Source: Castanea sativa (lineage: Eukaryota; Streptophyta; Magnoliopsida; Fagales; Fagaceae). Taken from it: DNA of 64,000 nt. Made by a program: the position numbers and the translations under genes. A model generated the notes under the pieces. That model was not told the origin of the DNA, searched no databases, and saw only the letters and a list, made by a program, of their open reading frames with translations. Positions 46,301 through 57,463 of the stretch are shown here, one piece after another. The stretch spans positions 46,485,751 through 46,549,750 of the forward strand of contig NC_134020.1 in assembly GCF_040712315.1 (NCBI RefSeq), given 5' to 3'. Position 1 is the stretch's first letter. Each line of letters starts with the position of its first letter.

Positions 46301-46562
46301 TTGATCGGCGTGCCTCAAAGAGTCGCAAGATAAGGTAACTACTCCCTCCCAAGCCCCAAAAAATTTCCTATTTTTGAGTTGTGGTCGTATCCGAATGTGT
46401 ATTTTCTATTATTCTCGTGCGTTATAATTTTGCAGGTATAATGTTCATGAAAAGATTGTCAATTTCATGGCTCCTCAGACTATGGATCTTCCTCCTATGG
46501 CTCCTAAATTATTTGAGAATTTGTTTGGGTTGAAGACCCAAAAACCAGCTTCTGTTGTCTAG
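40307..46562 (+). CDS. AATF: AATF/Bfr2-like ribosome biogenesis protein, 13 exons
   Basis: Exons: 40307-40393, 40528-40664, 41244-41316, 41516-41590, 41679-41789, 41950-41992, 42486-42582, 43242-43344, 43425-43520, 43696-43728, 44973-45072, 46256-46334, 46436-46562. All introns are GT-AG and all phases fit, giving 386 aa. The N-terminus is basic then highly acidic (residues about 30-60, EEEEEADYEDEDGEG). The AATF leucine-zipper domain follows (IFNDLKRHKDEDLL, ALWDKALELRLLVQKAF). The C-terminal TRAUB domain begins near residue 296 (EFYTQLLKEFLE) and holds a basic KRLQTKKRKIVDRRASKSRK stretch, then YNVHEKIVNFMAP. The family acts in the nucleolus in early small-subunit (SSU processome) assembly. 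The gene is intact, with length normal for plant members. The ATG follows a purine-poor leader with no earlier in-frame ATG that I can link. Confidence 0.93.
45240..45575 (-). mobile_element. RTE-type LINE relic inside AATF intron 11
   Basis: On the minus strand degraded codons match the C-terminal end of plant RTE-like reverse transcriptases: CWDIKKQHVHRMRMLR, then QRRAINVPIRKSDLIQVER and WWRRIHVAN. Frameshifts and stops are present. It sits antisense in the intron 45073-46255, far enough from the splice sites to be neutral. Confidence 0.8.
45783..45845 (+). repeat. G-rich tract in AATF intron 11
   Basis: Runs of G separated by single T or A (GGGGTGGGGGTGGGGG). Could form a G-quadruplex in DNA or pre-mRNA. 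Confidence 0.7.
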
Positions 46563-49295
46563 TGTAAAGTCTTATCAGTTCATAGGCTTTTGCAATTTTG
46601 TAATATTTGTTGACATAATTGTTTGTGTTAATTTAATTCCTTGATATCTTTTCTATACTTGTATTATCTCCATAAATGTTTTCTTTTCATTGGTGCAAAA
46701 AAAAAAAAAAAAAAAATCCTAATTAGGATCTTTATTTAGATTTTAGACTTTGTTGCAAGGAAGTTAATAACGTACCGGAGGCTAGACCGGTTTGACCAAT
46801 GGTACGATATATTTCGGATACCAGTTAATATCGGTGTACTGTTTCGGGTTTACCGCTATTTTATATATTTAATATATACATACACACAAAATTTTTATTT
46901 ACACACACATACACTCACAGACTCTCCAACTTTTAGTCTCATAAATACCTTCTATTTCAACTATTGTATATTGATTGATACAGCAACCTAAAGATCAACC
47001 GGAAATTAGAATTAATGCAGGTAAAACAGTTAAAAAAGAAAAAAAATAGAACTCTTAATTTAAACACCGAATCCAAATTAAGTAAAAGAATTGGAAAAAT
47101 CAAAGGGTTAGGTGAAATAATGAAATTATCTACAAAACACTTTTATTATTGATTATTTTAGAGACAAAAATTGCCACAATTTAAAAAAAAAAAAAAAACA
47201 GTATTTTGTGGTTTGGTCCGAAATAGGAATGTATCTGCTTTGTTGTCCCTCATGTTGTCAGTGTTTCTCAGCTAGAACAAGTGTGCAACACCTCATAGTT
47301 CAACATTTAGAAAAAAAAAGACTGCTTTATCAGTCAGTCGTAGTCCATTGATTTTTTGTTTCTTCTTTTTTTTTTTTTTTTGGTTGTTAAATAACTCCTC
47401 TATGTGATGTAGCAGGAGACTGGCTTTTCTCAACAACTTAAAAAGTTATATAGTAAATCAAAAATGCAAAAAGTTGGGAAAACTTTTGATCATGTCAAGT
47501 ATACATCTCTGGATGCTTGGACAGTCCAAAAGATTATGACCAAGAAGTCTTACCTTTCTGGGTTGTTCTCTTTTTCTTTTTTATTTTAGGGATTCGGTCT
47601 TATCATTAGTGAACACTAATTACTTTTTTTTTGACTGAGAACAATAATTACTTAACACCTGGCCCTTTAGATATGGCATTTTAGTTCCTAACTTGGAAGG
47701 AAAGGGATTTAGCTTTCTGGGTTGTTCCTAAACTTAAATCTAGTTACTTTCTGGGTTGTTCTCTCTTTTCATATCTTGGATTGGTTGTGAGGGTAGATCA
47801 GCCAGCTGGAGCTCATGATCACTGTAAATATGCTTCGGATTATGGCGTTTCAAAAGTTTATTTTTATCTTCCAAATTCACCACGTAAAAATCCTCATCTT
47901 CCTCCATTTCTAATCATGGCGTTTCAAAAGTTTATTTTTATCTTCCAAATTCACCACGTAAAAACCCTCATCTTCCTCCATTTCTAATGAACAAAAAGAA
48001 TCGATATTATCTCTCTCTTTTTTCTTTGAATCTCAGACGCTCAGTCTTGTTTGCTTGGTCTACTAGAAGATAGGTTGAGAATTAGGATATTCTAAAAATT
48101 TGAGAGTAATTCAACATACTCTTCTTAAAACTCTAATCGCTTGGGTCCTGATAAGAAGTGTATTAAGGGTACCAATTAAAAAATAATAAACATTCAATTA
48201 TAAATTATAATACCTACTTGTCAATAATTTATTACTTTGTAATTTTGTATATTTAAATTTTTGGACCTTTATATGTTTACATTTTACTTGCAATGTAAAT
48301 TTACATGATAGACACAAAAAGTGTCAAATATTGACCACTTTTTACAAATATGTACATTATTTTTCTTTTTTGTATGTTTACAATGTAAGTTTATATTATA
48401 CAATTTACAAGTACAGTGTAAACTTAGAATTTTTCTAAATTAATTGTGGTTTATGTGTGAGTATTTGTTTTCATATAGAGAGAAAAAGGCTTTACTTAAT
48501 GGAGGATTAAATACAACTGAACTAGTATTGTTAGGACACTAATTAATAAAAGTCTTATTAGTGATATAAAAAATTCTTTAATGATGAACAATTAGTCAAT
48601 TTTTTTTAGAAACAACTAATTAGACATTGAATAATCTAATTGTACAGTTTTTTTTTTTTGGGGGGGGGGGGGGGAGGTTGATAAAGGCTGATACTTGATA
48701 CTTTGATAGTCATTTGTTCATTTCTAATATCAGCATTTACGATGAGTGTAAAAATGACTATCAAAAAACAAAATGTTAATCCAAGAATTTTAGGATATCT
48801 TAGATTCGGGATTTACAACCAACTGAAAGATTTCCTAGAAAATATAGGGGACAGTTTGCAGCTAAAGCTTAATACAAAGTCAATTCTATCTCAAAAAAAA
48901 GGGAAAAAAAAATAATACAGTCAAATAAAAAATTTCATCACCTAGAGCTTCTTTGCTAAATTACCATCCTTTGCGTTGTTGAGTTTTAGTCAATGAGCGT
49001 TATGATGATCAGATAGCAACTCGCAAATGAGGAAACCTGACGGAATGTTCCCTGAGTCTGCTAACCCATGTTTTTTTCTTTTCTTTTTTTCCCCTCACTT
49101 TCGCTCATGAGTGTTGCTAACCCATGTTTTATCCAAAAATAACTTAAGCAAATTTTATATCTAATTCCCACAATTTATTTTTGCTTTGCTCAATATAATA
49201 TTCAATGTATGCATTGTTTTTTGGGGGATAGTTGATTTTGATAAATATTAAAGTTCAGAATCACAAGTTACAGTTCATGAAAATAATTAGATATA
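46563..49295. other. AATF 3' untranslated region and intergenic spacer
   Basis: A-run at 46698-46717. A short CCGGTTTGACCA-containing repeat-like stretch lies near 46775-46860. G-run at 48660-48674. No gene supported. Confidence 0.45.
47842..47989. repeat. 74-bp tandem duplication
   Basis: Two nearly identical copies (ATGGCGTTTCAAAAG... at 47842 and 47916) with about one or two differences, so recent. Confidence 0.92.
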
Positions 49296-50245
49296 GAGCA
49301 TCCACACCAGTTAGTTTATAATCTTCTAAAATAGAAGAAAGTGCAATTTTTACACATTTTGAGCAAAAAAACACCCACATCAGTGGGTGTAAATATGTGC
49401 AAAAATGTGCAAAATTATCCACAAGCTACAATACCCATGTATATTTACACAGGGATTGTAGCTCTTTTATCCTTTATTTTATTATTTCTTTATCTCTCTC
49501 CTCTCTCCTCTCAGCTCACAATGCTCTCTTTCAACCGTGTCTTCTCACTCTCACCTCTCAATCGTTTCATCTCTCCCTTAGTCCACCAATCTCACCTTAG
49601 GCCACCGATTAGTCCATCGATCTCACCTCAGGCCACCGATCTCACTCTCACCGATCTCACTCACTGCCGATAGGATCTCAACAGGCAAACGACATCGTAG
49701 CGGAGCTCAAAAACACCGTGGCGGAGCTTAAATGGTACGATCTCACTTGCACGAGACCTAGAAATGACGTCGTTGCGGAGCTCTCAGAGACGTGATGTGT
49801 GGGTTTTGATGGGTATTGATCCGTGGGGTATTGGGTTGATGGTGGGTTTTGATGGGTATTGATTCGTGGGTATTGATCGGGTTGATGGTGGCTGGAATTT
49901 TGATAAGTGGGTTGAATATTTTGATCGGTGGGTTTTGATCTTGATCAGTGGTGATGATGGTGGCTGGGTGGTGATGGTGATGGTGATAGTGGCTGGGTGG
50001 TGACGATGGTGGCTGGGGGTGGAGTGATCATTGGTAGTGATGGACTATGGGTTTGTGAGAGAGAGGGGCAGTGAGGGAGGAAAGGAAATAATAAAAAATA
50101 TAAAAAGAATGAATATTTTATTGAATAAATATGTAGAATAGATAAACTGATATGAGTATTTTGTAAAAGTGGAGGTGTAAAATAGAAAAAGTAGATTTTT
50201 CGTGTAAAATAGATAAAAAATTTGAACAAGCTGATGTGGTTACTC
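49296..50245. mobile_element. non-autonomous TIR DNA transposon
   Basis: Left end GAGCATCCACACCAG and the inverted right end GAGTAACCACATCAG, flanked by TA on both sides. The inside shows further inverted similarity near the ends (TAAAATAGAAGAAAGTG against the right side) and, in the centre, GGTGATGGTGGCTGGG-type minisatellite and CACCGATCTCA repeats. No transposase. The superfamily is uncertain. Confidence 0.5.
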
Positions 50246-50247
50246 TA

Positions 50248-50866
50248 GGGTAGTTTTCTTATAAATTTTTATATTTAGAGTGACAAATGAGGCTATTGAA
50301 CGTAATTACCTACCTCATTGTTAACTCATCAACTTGATATAAAAAAGTCTATATATTGTCCGTTGTTAACTGTACAATTGCACGGAATATTAAATGGATT
50401 AAAAAGGTGGCAAGCTAGAGTCTATCTACGTCCAGCAAAAGACAAATTAAATCCCTTTCCACCGTGCCTTTTTTTTTTTACCCTTTAAATTTTTTTAAAA
50501 AGGGTAAGTTTTAATCTTAAGATGTCTCTTTTTGGCGAGATGAGGTTTGATTTTTCTTCAGTTCTAAGAGGAGAATGAGATTTTAATTTTGGTTTGTTGG
50601 TTCTTTAGTCTGATGTGGGGAATAATTAGGGGTAGAACTAGGAATTTTGGTTTGGGAGTTGAGGTAAAACTATCATGTTAATCAGCAATTTAAGAAAAAT
50701 TCAAAGTATATATAAGTAGATTATTGTTAAAAAAAATTTAATTAGTGTAATTCTATTTAGTATTTAGCATTGAAGTTACTAACATGACTATAGTTTAATT
50801 TGAACATCTTAAGGCCATTTCCCTCCTAAGTTTCACATATTATATATATATGTGTGTGTGTGTGTG

Positions 50867-50943
<77 letters not shown>

Positions 50944-51361
50944 TGGGGTTCGAAACATAGACATGAGGTGCCATAATGGATGTCATTACAACAAAGTTAT
51001 CATTTGTAGACTACGTTGACAAGAAAATATAACATTAATAAAAATTAAATATAACAAAATCATTGATTCATTATAAGCAACCATAAAATAAATAGAATTT
51101 AAATTCTATCAAATAAGACTAATATGGTCAAAAATAAATTCAAAATCAATTTTGTACCTCTCAACTAAGTAGAAATTAAACTAACAAAGAAAAATCATGA
51201 TAACTAAATAAAAATTGAAGTAAATTAGAAATGAAAAAGGGAATGAAAAATTTTGTACTACTCAAGATTCACTTAGCTTAAGTAAAAAAACTCTTTGTTG
51301 AGAAAGATGGTGGAGTTCATGAGAACGTGATTATGTGAAAGCATAGTAAGGAAGAGGTAAT

Positions 51362-51414
<53 letters not shown>

Positions 51415-52207
51415 ATGAGGAAAGGAAAGTCTTTTGGGTAGCTAATGTAAAAGCATAATAAGGAAGAGGTAATGAAGAGAAATTGAAGAGAGAGAGAGAG
51501 AGCATCCAGTGATGAGGAAAGGTAAGTCTTTTAGGTGGCTGGAATGTGTAACAATATTGTAAGAGTTTGGGGAAAGAATGATGATAAAGACACTCTAAAT
51601 TTTACTGTATAATGCTTATAAATTGATGTGTAATCCATCATAATAAAGTAATTCAAAATTTCATTAATTAAATTATTGAAATCCACATCACTTTTATTGA
51701 TACGTTAGTTTGTAAAAATTTTATTGTATTGTAAAATATATAGTGGCTTTAGTAGGAAAAGTTAAATTTAGCTTCTAAAGGACGGTGATAGTAAAAGTTA
51801 GCAAAAGAATAAAAGCTAAGGGTAAAAGTTAGAAACTGATTTGTTGGGAAGAGACTGGGAAAGACTAGGGAAAGGAATTGGAATTTGGGGAAGGGGCCCG
51901 GAGGGGGGGTTGGGGCATCACTTAAAAAAACAGAGTTGGGATCTTAGTTTTACCCACTATTAGAGGATTATAAAATTTTAGGGAGGTCATGGCTCCATGT
52001 ACAAATTATTTCTGCTTATGGGAGTGATTGTGGGTGACTTCAATTTTTTAATTTGTGAAAGTTGATGTAGCATGTTGGTATTGAACTATTTATGTGTAAA
52101 CTATGGGTTTTAATTTGCACCATAATTTATTGTTTTTGGAGTGAATAAAAGAGAAAATTATAATAATACAGTGACACAATGCTATTTGCTCTCACATTTA
52201 TTATAAA
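50248..52207. other. intergenic spacer with microsatellites
   Basis: Compound TA/TG/GA microsatellite at 50840-50938, GA microsatellite at 51365-51409, and a partial duplication of the segment following it (GCATAATAAGGAAGAGGTAATGAAGAG near 51340 and 51452). No gene. Confidence 0.55.
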
Positions 52208-53192
52208 CTAGTGGATGTCCCGCGCGATGCGCGTGTTCGTTATTAGTTATTTTATAATACTCGTGTATTATAATGTTTGGAAAATTAATTTCAATTATGT
52301 ATTATACATCACTAAAATAATGAATGAAAAAAAATTGTAACACAATATATCCATAAGTAACAATAATTAATTAGACTCTAAAAATGTCACTACATGCCCT
52401 TTTTTGTTTGATCACGTGTACATGTATATAGTTCTTACATTTGACTGTTTCCAATATAAATTTTTTTATTATTTCATTTTCTTTTTTAAGAAGTATTTAT
52501 TTATTTTTTTAAAGAAAACACATGAACTTTTGAATTCTAAACATCTAAGATTTAAGGTTTCTAATTCTTAAAACTAAATATACATATGAAGAGATTAAAA
52601 AAAAACAATAATTGAACAGGAAAATATAAACTTATACTATTTCGTATCTTAAGTTTAATTATACTTACATCTAAGTACCTTAATCACTTACAAAGATTAA
52701 ACACTTTCCAAAAATATAAATAAAAACAAAAAACACATACCTTTTAGAAACCCCATATATTGTGAAAGCATTGTATCAAGCTTTGATAATGTTGTTAAGG
52801 AGTTCAGAGCATATGCACCTGAAGCCAAAAGCAATTTCATACTCTTTTGACACTAATTTCTCACTCTTTGTCTGTCTATCTCTCCAGTCCTATTTTTCTT
52901 TTGGCCTTTTGATATTTTGTGAAATTGAAATATATAAAAGAACATGAAAACTAACATTGAATAGAGAAAACCTTTCATTTATTAAATTAATGAAATTAAA
53001 AGTGGAAGAGTTCAAGAAGTTGAAAAAGGGAGTAGAACCAAATCTTTTAATTTTCTACATTTATGGCTTAAACTAATTATTGATAAGAAGATGAGAGGTG
53101 AAAAGCTAAATGAGAAAATACTCATACAAAGCGCCACGTGGCAGAACCTCATGCACTTCTGCATGAGGTCTCTGCTTTTATATATATATTGA
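52208..53192 (-). mobile_element. non-autonomous Helitron
   Basis: On the minus strand it starts TCAATATATATATAAAAGC after a host A, and ends CTAG before a host T, as Helitrons do. A GC-rich hairpin (CGCGC-GAT-GCGCG on +, 52221-52233) lies about 9 bases inside the 3' end. A second inverted repeat near the 5' end (CCTCATGCA ... TGCATGAGG, about 53148-53169) fits the terminal structure of plant families. 985 bp, with no Rep-helicase coding. Confidence 0.8.
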
Positions 53193-53613
53193 TTGATTCT
53201 ACTATAAGTTTAATTATTAAAATCCACCATAAATATTTTTTTTTTAAAATCGTGCACCAAAAACATCTAATAATTACTCAAAGAAAAGAAGTGGCGGAGA
53301 CAATTCTGCACTAAATTGTGGAAGCATTATTGGCTTCATTTCTCTTTCACTGTCCATCACCTGTATACATCATTTTCCATAATATATCGACATCATTTCA
53401 ACCACACAATATTGAAGGCAGAAAAAAAGAAAAGAAAGTGTGAGAAAAAGCGAAAGAATAAGGAATGGTATCCTGAATTTGTAGTTTTAACGCGTGAAGT
53501 AATAAACCGTACACAGTGACAGCGAAAAATTGAAAAGGTAATCTATCTAGGCACACCCCAAAATATGAACAACAAATGAATGAATTCACATTCAAAAAAT
53601 AAGAGAAACAAAG

Positions 53614-53644
53614 CAAGTTGCAAGTTGCAAGTTGCAAGTTGCAA
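53614..53644. repeat. heptamer tandem repeat (CAAGTTG)n
   Basis: Four perfect 7-bp copies plus a partial copy, about 125 bp past the stop of the adjacent NHL gene. Confidence 0.95.
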
Positions 53645-53768
53645 CTCACCTAATCAAACTAATTAAATGAACCAATAACCTGTTTCTCAAAAAAAAAAAG
53701 AAAAAAAAAAAAGAACCAATAACCTATGTGTTGACCGTGCAAGAAAACTAAAGAATGACTCCATATGT

Positions 53769-54407
53769 TTAGTCAGAAAGTACTAAGCAATCCTCTCTTC
53801 CATCTATGAGCTTCCCAACCAACTTAGAAGACGAGAATGTAACCTTCAGATTCTGGCAATAAACGAGCATTGATCTTTCCATTCTAGGCCAATTTCCATA
53901 AGTATATGATGTTGTAACAGGCATCCTCACGTCAAAACAAATCACACCCCCGCTTAAATCTTGACCCAAGTTCTCCAAGTCATTTTTCCTCACATAACGA
54001 CTCAAATTCGAGTCCAACTCGGCCTTAACACTAGTTTGATTCGACTTCTCCAGAAACAGACTCCGAAGTGCCTCTGATTTCTGAGAAAGACGGGTTCTCC
54101 TATAATTCACACGGATATCGAAAATTTCGACATTAAAGTCTAGTTTCTTGTTGGGGTTTCTCACAGTGACTTGGATATCATATTTACCCCTTATTTGTGA
54201 GCCGGAAACAGTGAAATTTGAAACGGTGAAAGAGTCGACTTCAAAGTCCGGAGGTAGTGGTTTAAGAATAAGCCATGCGATGTAGATCACAAGGGTAATT
54301 ATGACGAAAAAAGAAAGCAGCACAAAGATCAAACGGCTAACGAAGTTGTGAGAAGCAGAATCCTTGGAGGTTGAGGGCTGAGTTGAAGAGCTGTTAGGGG
54401 ACATCAT
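53769..54407 (-). CDS. NHL/LEA-2 protein, diverged member
   Basis: 212 aa, single exon. Ser/Thr-rich cytosolic N-terminus (MMSPNSSSTQPSTSK), membrane segment at about 26-47 (LIFVLLSFFVIITLVIYIAW). The LEA-2 domain starts PPDFEVDSFTVSNFTVSG, has IQVTVRNPNKKLDFNVE, then a KSNQTSVKAEL block, and ends KLIDGREDCLVLSD. It keeps the family plan but differs from the array copies throughout, so it split earlier. The promoter has a TATA box near 54558 (gene strand ATATAAAAAGC) but no DRE-TATA module of the array type. Confidence 0.92.
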   Translation of the reverse strand: MMSPNSSSTQPSTSKDSASHNFVSRLIFVLLSFFVIITLVIYIAWLILKPLPPDFEVDSFTVSNFTVSGSQIRGKYDIQVTVRNPNKKLDFNVEIFDIRVNYRRTRLSQKSEALRSLFLEKSNQTSVKAELDSNLSRYVRKNDLENLGQDLSGGVICFDVRMPVTTSYTYGNWPRMERSMLVYCQNLKVTFSSSKLVGKLIDGREDCLVLSD

Positions 54408-54632
54408 AGAGTATGTTGGTCGTTGTGTTATAGCTTATAGACAGTACTAACGGCTAAAGCTGCTGATGTTGTCTCTCTTTATTGCTGTAACAGATATCAG
54501 TTATGGAAATCAATGAAATGATGGATGAGAAAGAAAAGGGCTTGGTAGGTAAAGCTTTTTATATGCAGATGTAACGCGTAAAGTGTTTTTCGTAGCAATA
54601 GATACATTACTCATACTTCCTCTGAGATTCCT

Positions 54633-54710
54633 GAGTAACTTCCTATGAGATTCCTTTTATAGCTATGAGTAACTTCCTATGAGATTCCTTTTATAGCTAT
54701 GAGTAACTTA
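54633..54710. repeat. 34-bp tandem repeat upstream of the diverged NHL gene
   Basis: GAGTAACTTCCTATGAGATT units start at 54633, 54667 and 54701 (partial). They lie about 225 bp upstream of the ATG, so they could act in the promoter. Confidence 0.85.
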
Positions 54711-55798
54711 CTACGATATTTCGTGTATTTTTGTTTAAGAACCAGAAGCCAAAAGTGACTAGTCAAAAAGGTTATAATAAATTCATAATAATGCACCTTA
54801 AAGTGCGCATAAAAATGACATACAAGAGAGTTTAAACTTTAAAAGGATTTTGACAATGACATAAACTCAAAACAGTAAAAAAGGGAATCCAGCCACTTTA
54901 GTGTGTGATCTTATTATAGTTGAACAAAGCTACATATAAACGTGTTTGATTTGAATTAATACTTGGCAACAATTGTAGAAATAATGGGAGCGAAAGCAAC
55001 ATCACAGAAGCAAAAACTAATTGACTTATAAATGGCTCCTAAATTTCGTAGTAGATGACCCTGGTTGACTCGCCAAAGTCTTCGCCATCAATTTCTTGCA
55101 CAGGCACATTTTAGAAAATTAATTCCTAAATCAGTAACAGTACAATACATACTGATCTGAGCTTGGAATCATATTTAAATTAGATAAAGTACGAGATCAA
55201 AATTTTGTTCTTCATTTATGTATACAAGATTCTTTTGTTTTGCATGTCATAATTCACAGCCAAAGTCCAAGTTTTTATAATCAAACCATGCAAGTCAGCC
55301 TGCTCTGCCATACTTATCATTGAAATCTCAGACAAACATTCCATTATATAACACATCCTGGCTGAACTGGGCAATTAAGGAACGATGACTTTCTGTTTCC
55401 TCACTCCAGCAGGAAAAGAGGAGTAATCAAGACAAAGTCAAAAGGGACAGATGGCTTCTTAACAGTATATGATTTAACTCATCAATATATATACATAAAT
55501 GATAATGAACCTGGCCAATGTGGATGGTAAATGCACCAGCAACAGAATATTTAGAGTAATATAGCTAAAATCTGAATTTGATGTGCTATATAAAGATGAA
55601 GCAACAAATGCAAAATCCGGGAAAACATTTGTTGAGTTGAAAAAGATGGGACAATTGAATGCTAGAAAGAGCATCCAACAAAGGTCCCAAGGAGTTTATA
55701 TTCGCAATCAAATCTACATAAAGGGTAAATAATCTTATATTCAGATCATGAATTTGTTTACAGAATTAAGTTAGTGTCATATACTTATAATTCTCATT

Positions 55799-55832
<34 letters not shown>

Positions 55833-57463
55833 AGAAGAAGAAAACTCCTTTATTCTCTTCCTACTTTGACATATCCCTTAAGAGATAGAGAAAATTGAAA
55901 TATGTCCAGGATGCCTCTTTTTGAAAGCCGTTTCTAAACAATTACCTTGTTGCTCATAAATGTTCCAGGGTCAATGGCCTTTTATACAAGTATCATAGGG
56001 ATTTTCACTAAAATTAGTAAAGAAAAGTTGAAAATTTGAGAAGCAAATATAATCAGCATGTAAAATCCCAATTGCAGCTCTTAAGAAATCTCCAATCCTC
56101 ACTTGAAAGTAGAAAATAACTAAACACTCTAATTTCATTTCACCATACTTCCCCTCCTCCTTAAAGAGATTTTATACACAAAACACCTAGAAGGGAAAGA
56201 TAACTTTTAAATAATATATACACATTCAAATGTTAGATCATTTGGAATTAGGGCTGAAAATGAACCAAATATTAAAAAATCAAAATTGGTTCATTTAATT
56301 TTATCAAGCTTATTACCAAGTTAGATTACATGTTCAAGTTTGGTTTAATCTTATTCATGAACTACCAGATTAACTTATTCTTTTCCTAAATATAGTAAAC
56401 AACACAACTGAAATTTTTTTACTCCTTCACAAACCTACGTTAAAAATTAATAACTAAATTATCATTGAAATTATATTGTTTAAGTTAATTAAATTAAATG
56501 ATTTTCATTTATGAACTAAGAAAAACTAGATCCATCAACCTTACATGTTAAAAATTATAAATAAAATGAACTATTTATGTTTTCAATGAATTAGAAATGA
56601 CAATTTTATATATTGTGAACTTATTTACAAACTTGTACAATCAAATATTGTCTATATAAGTATATTTTTATACATGTGTACATTTTCAACACATCTATAT
56701 TCAAATTGAGCCTCATACTTACAAGTTTGTTCACGAATATATTATTATGTTTGAGTTTTAACTTGTTTGATAGGAAAGCTTAAACTTGAGCTTGACTTGT
56801 CTCTAAATAAACAAGTATAAACAAGCTTTTTTCTCGAGCCAAACCCAAGTTATTCATTTAGAGCCTGTTTGGAATTCACTCTCAATTAGATTTTCAAAAT
56901 TAAGTACCAAGAGCTCTAGTATACAAAAGTATCAGGGTAAATTTGGCTAAAACTGATTGTAGAATGAAGCTGACTTCAATCTTAATTAAAAAATTAATTT
57001 CTGAATAATTTAAAACATCCATTTCCAAATTACACCTAAAAATTTAATTTTTGGTTCTCCAATTTCTCCAACCATTGATCATTATGATTTATCAATCGAG
57101 ATCATTGATTACAATGCCTTGAATTACAACTGATCAAAAAAATAAAATAAAAACAATGCCTTGAATTACATAGACCACAAGCTAAAGCATATATATGTAT
57201 ATTTGACTTGAAGACAATGTTATTAACTTGTATGGTCGCTATGTACAACAAAAGAAGGCATTGAAAGAATTGGATAATAAGGAACCCCCCCCCCTCCCCC
57301 TCCCCCTCCTCCTCCCCCAAAAAAATAAAAGTAAAAGTCCTGCGTGTTCTCTTTAAATTCAAATCGAGCTTGAATATGCAAAAAGCATAACAAAGAGCTG
57401 AGAACTATGAGAGCAATTACATAAAGCATCATATCAGAGCAAGCTTACCACAGATTTGATACA
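54711..57463. other. intergenic spacer between NHL and NEK6
   Basis: A-run at 55801-55830, C/T-rich tract at 57286-57320, AT-rich unassigned DNA. The part next to 57464 is the 3' end of NEK6. GTGGTAAGC on the minus strand just after its stop could start a 3' UTR intron. Confidence 0.45.
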
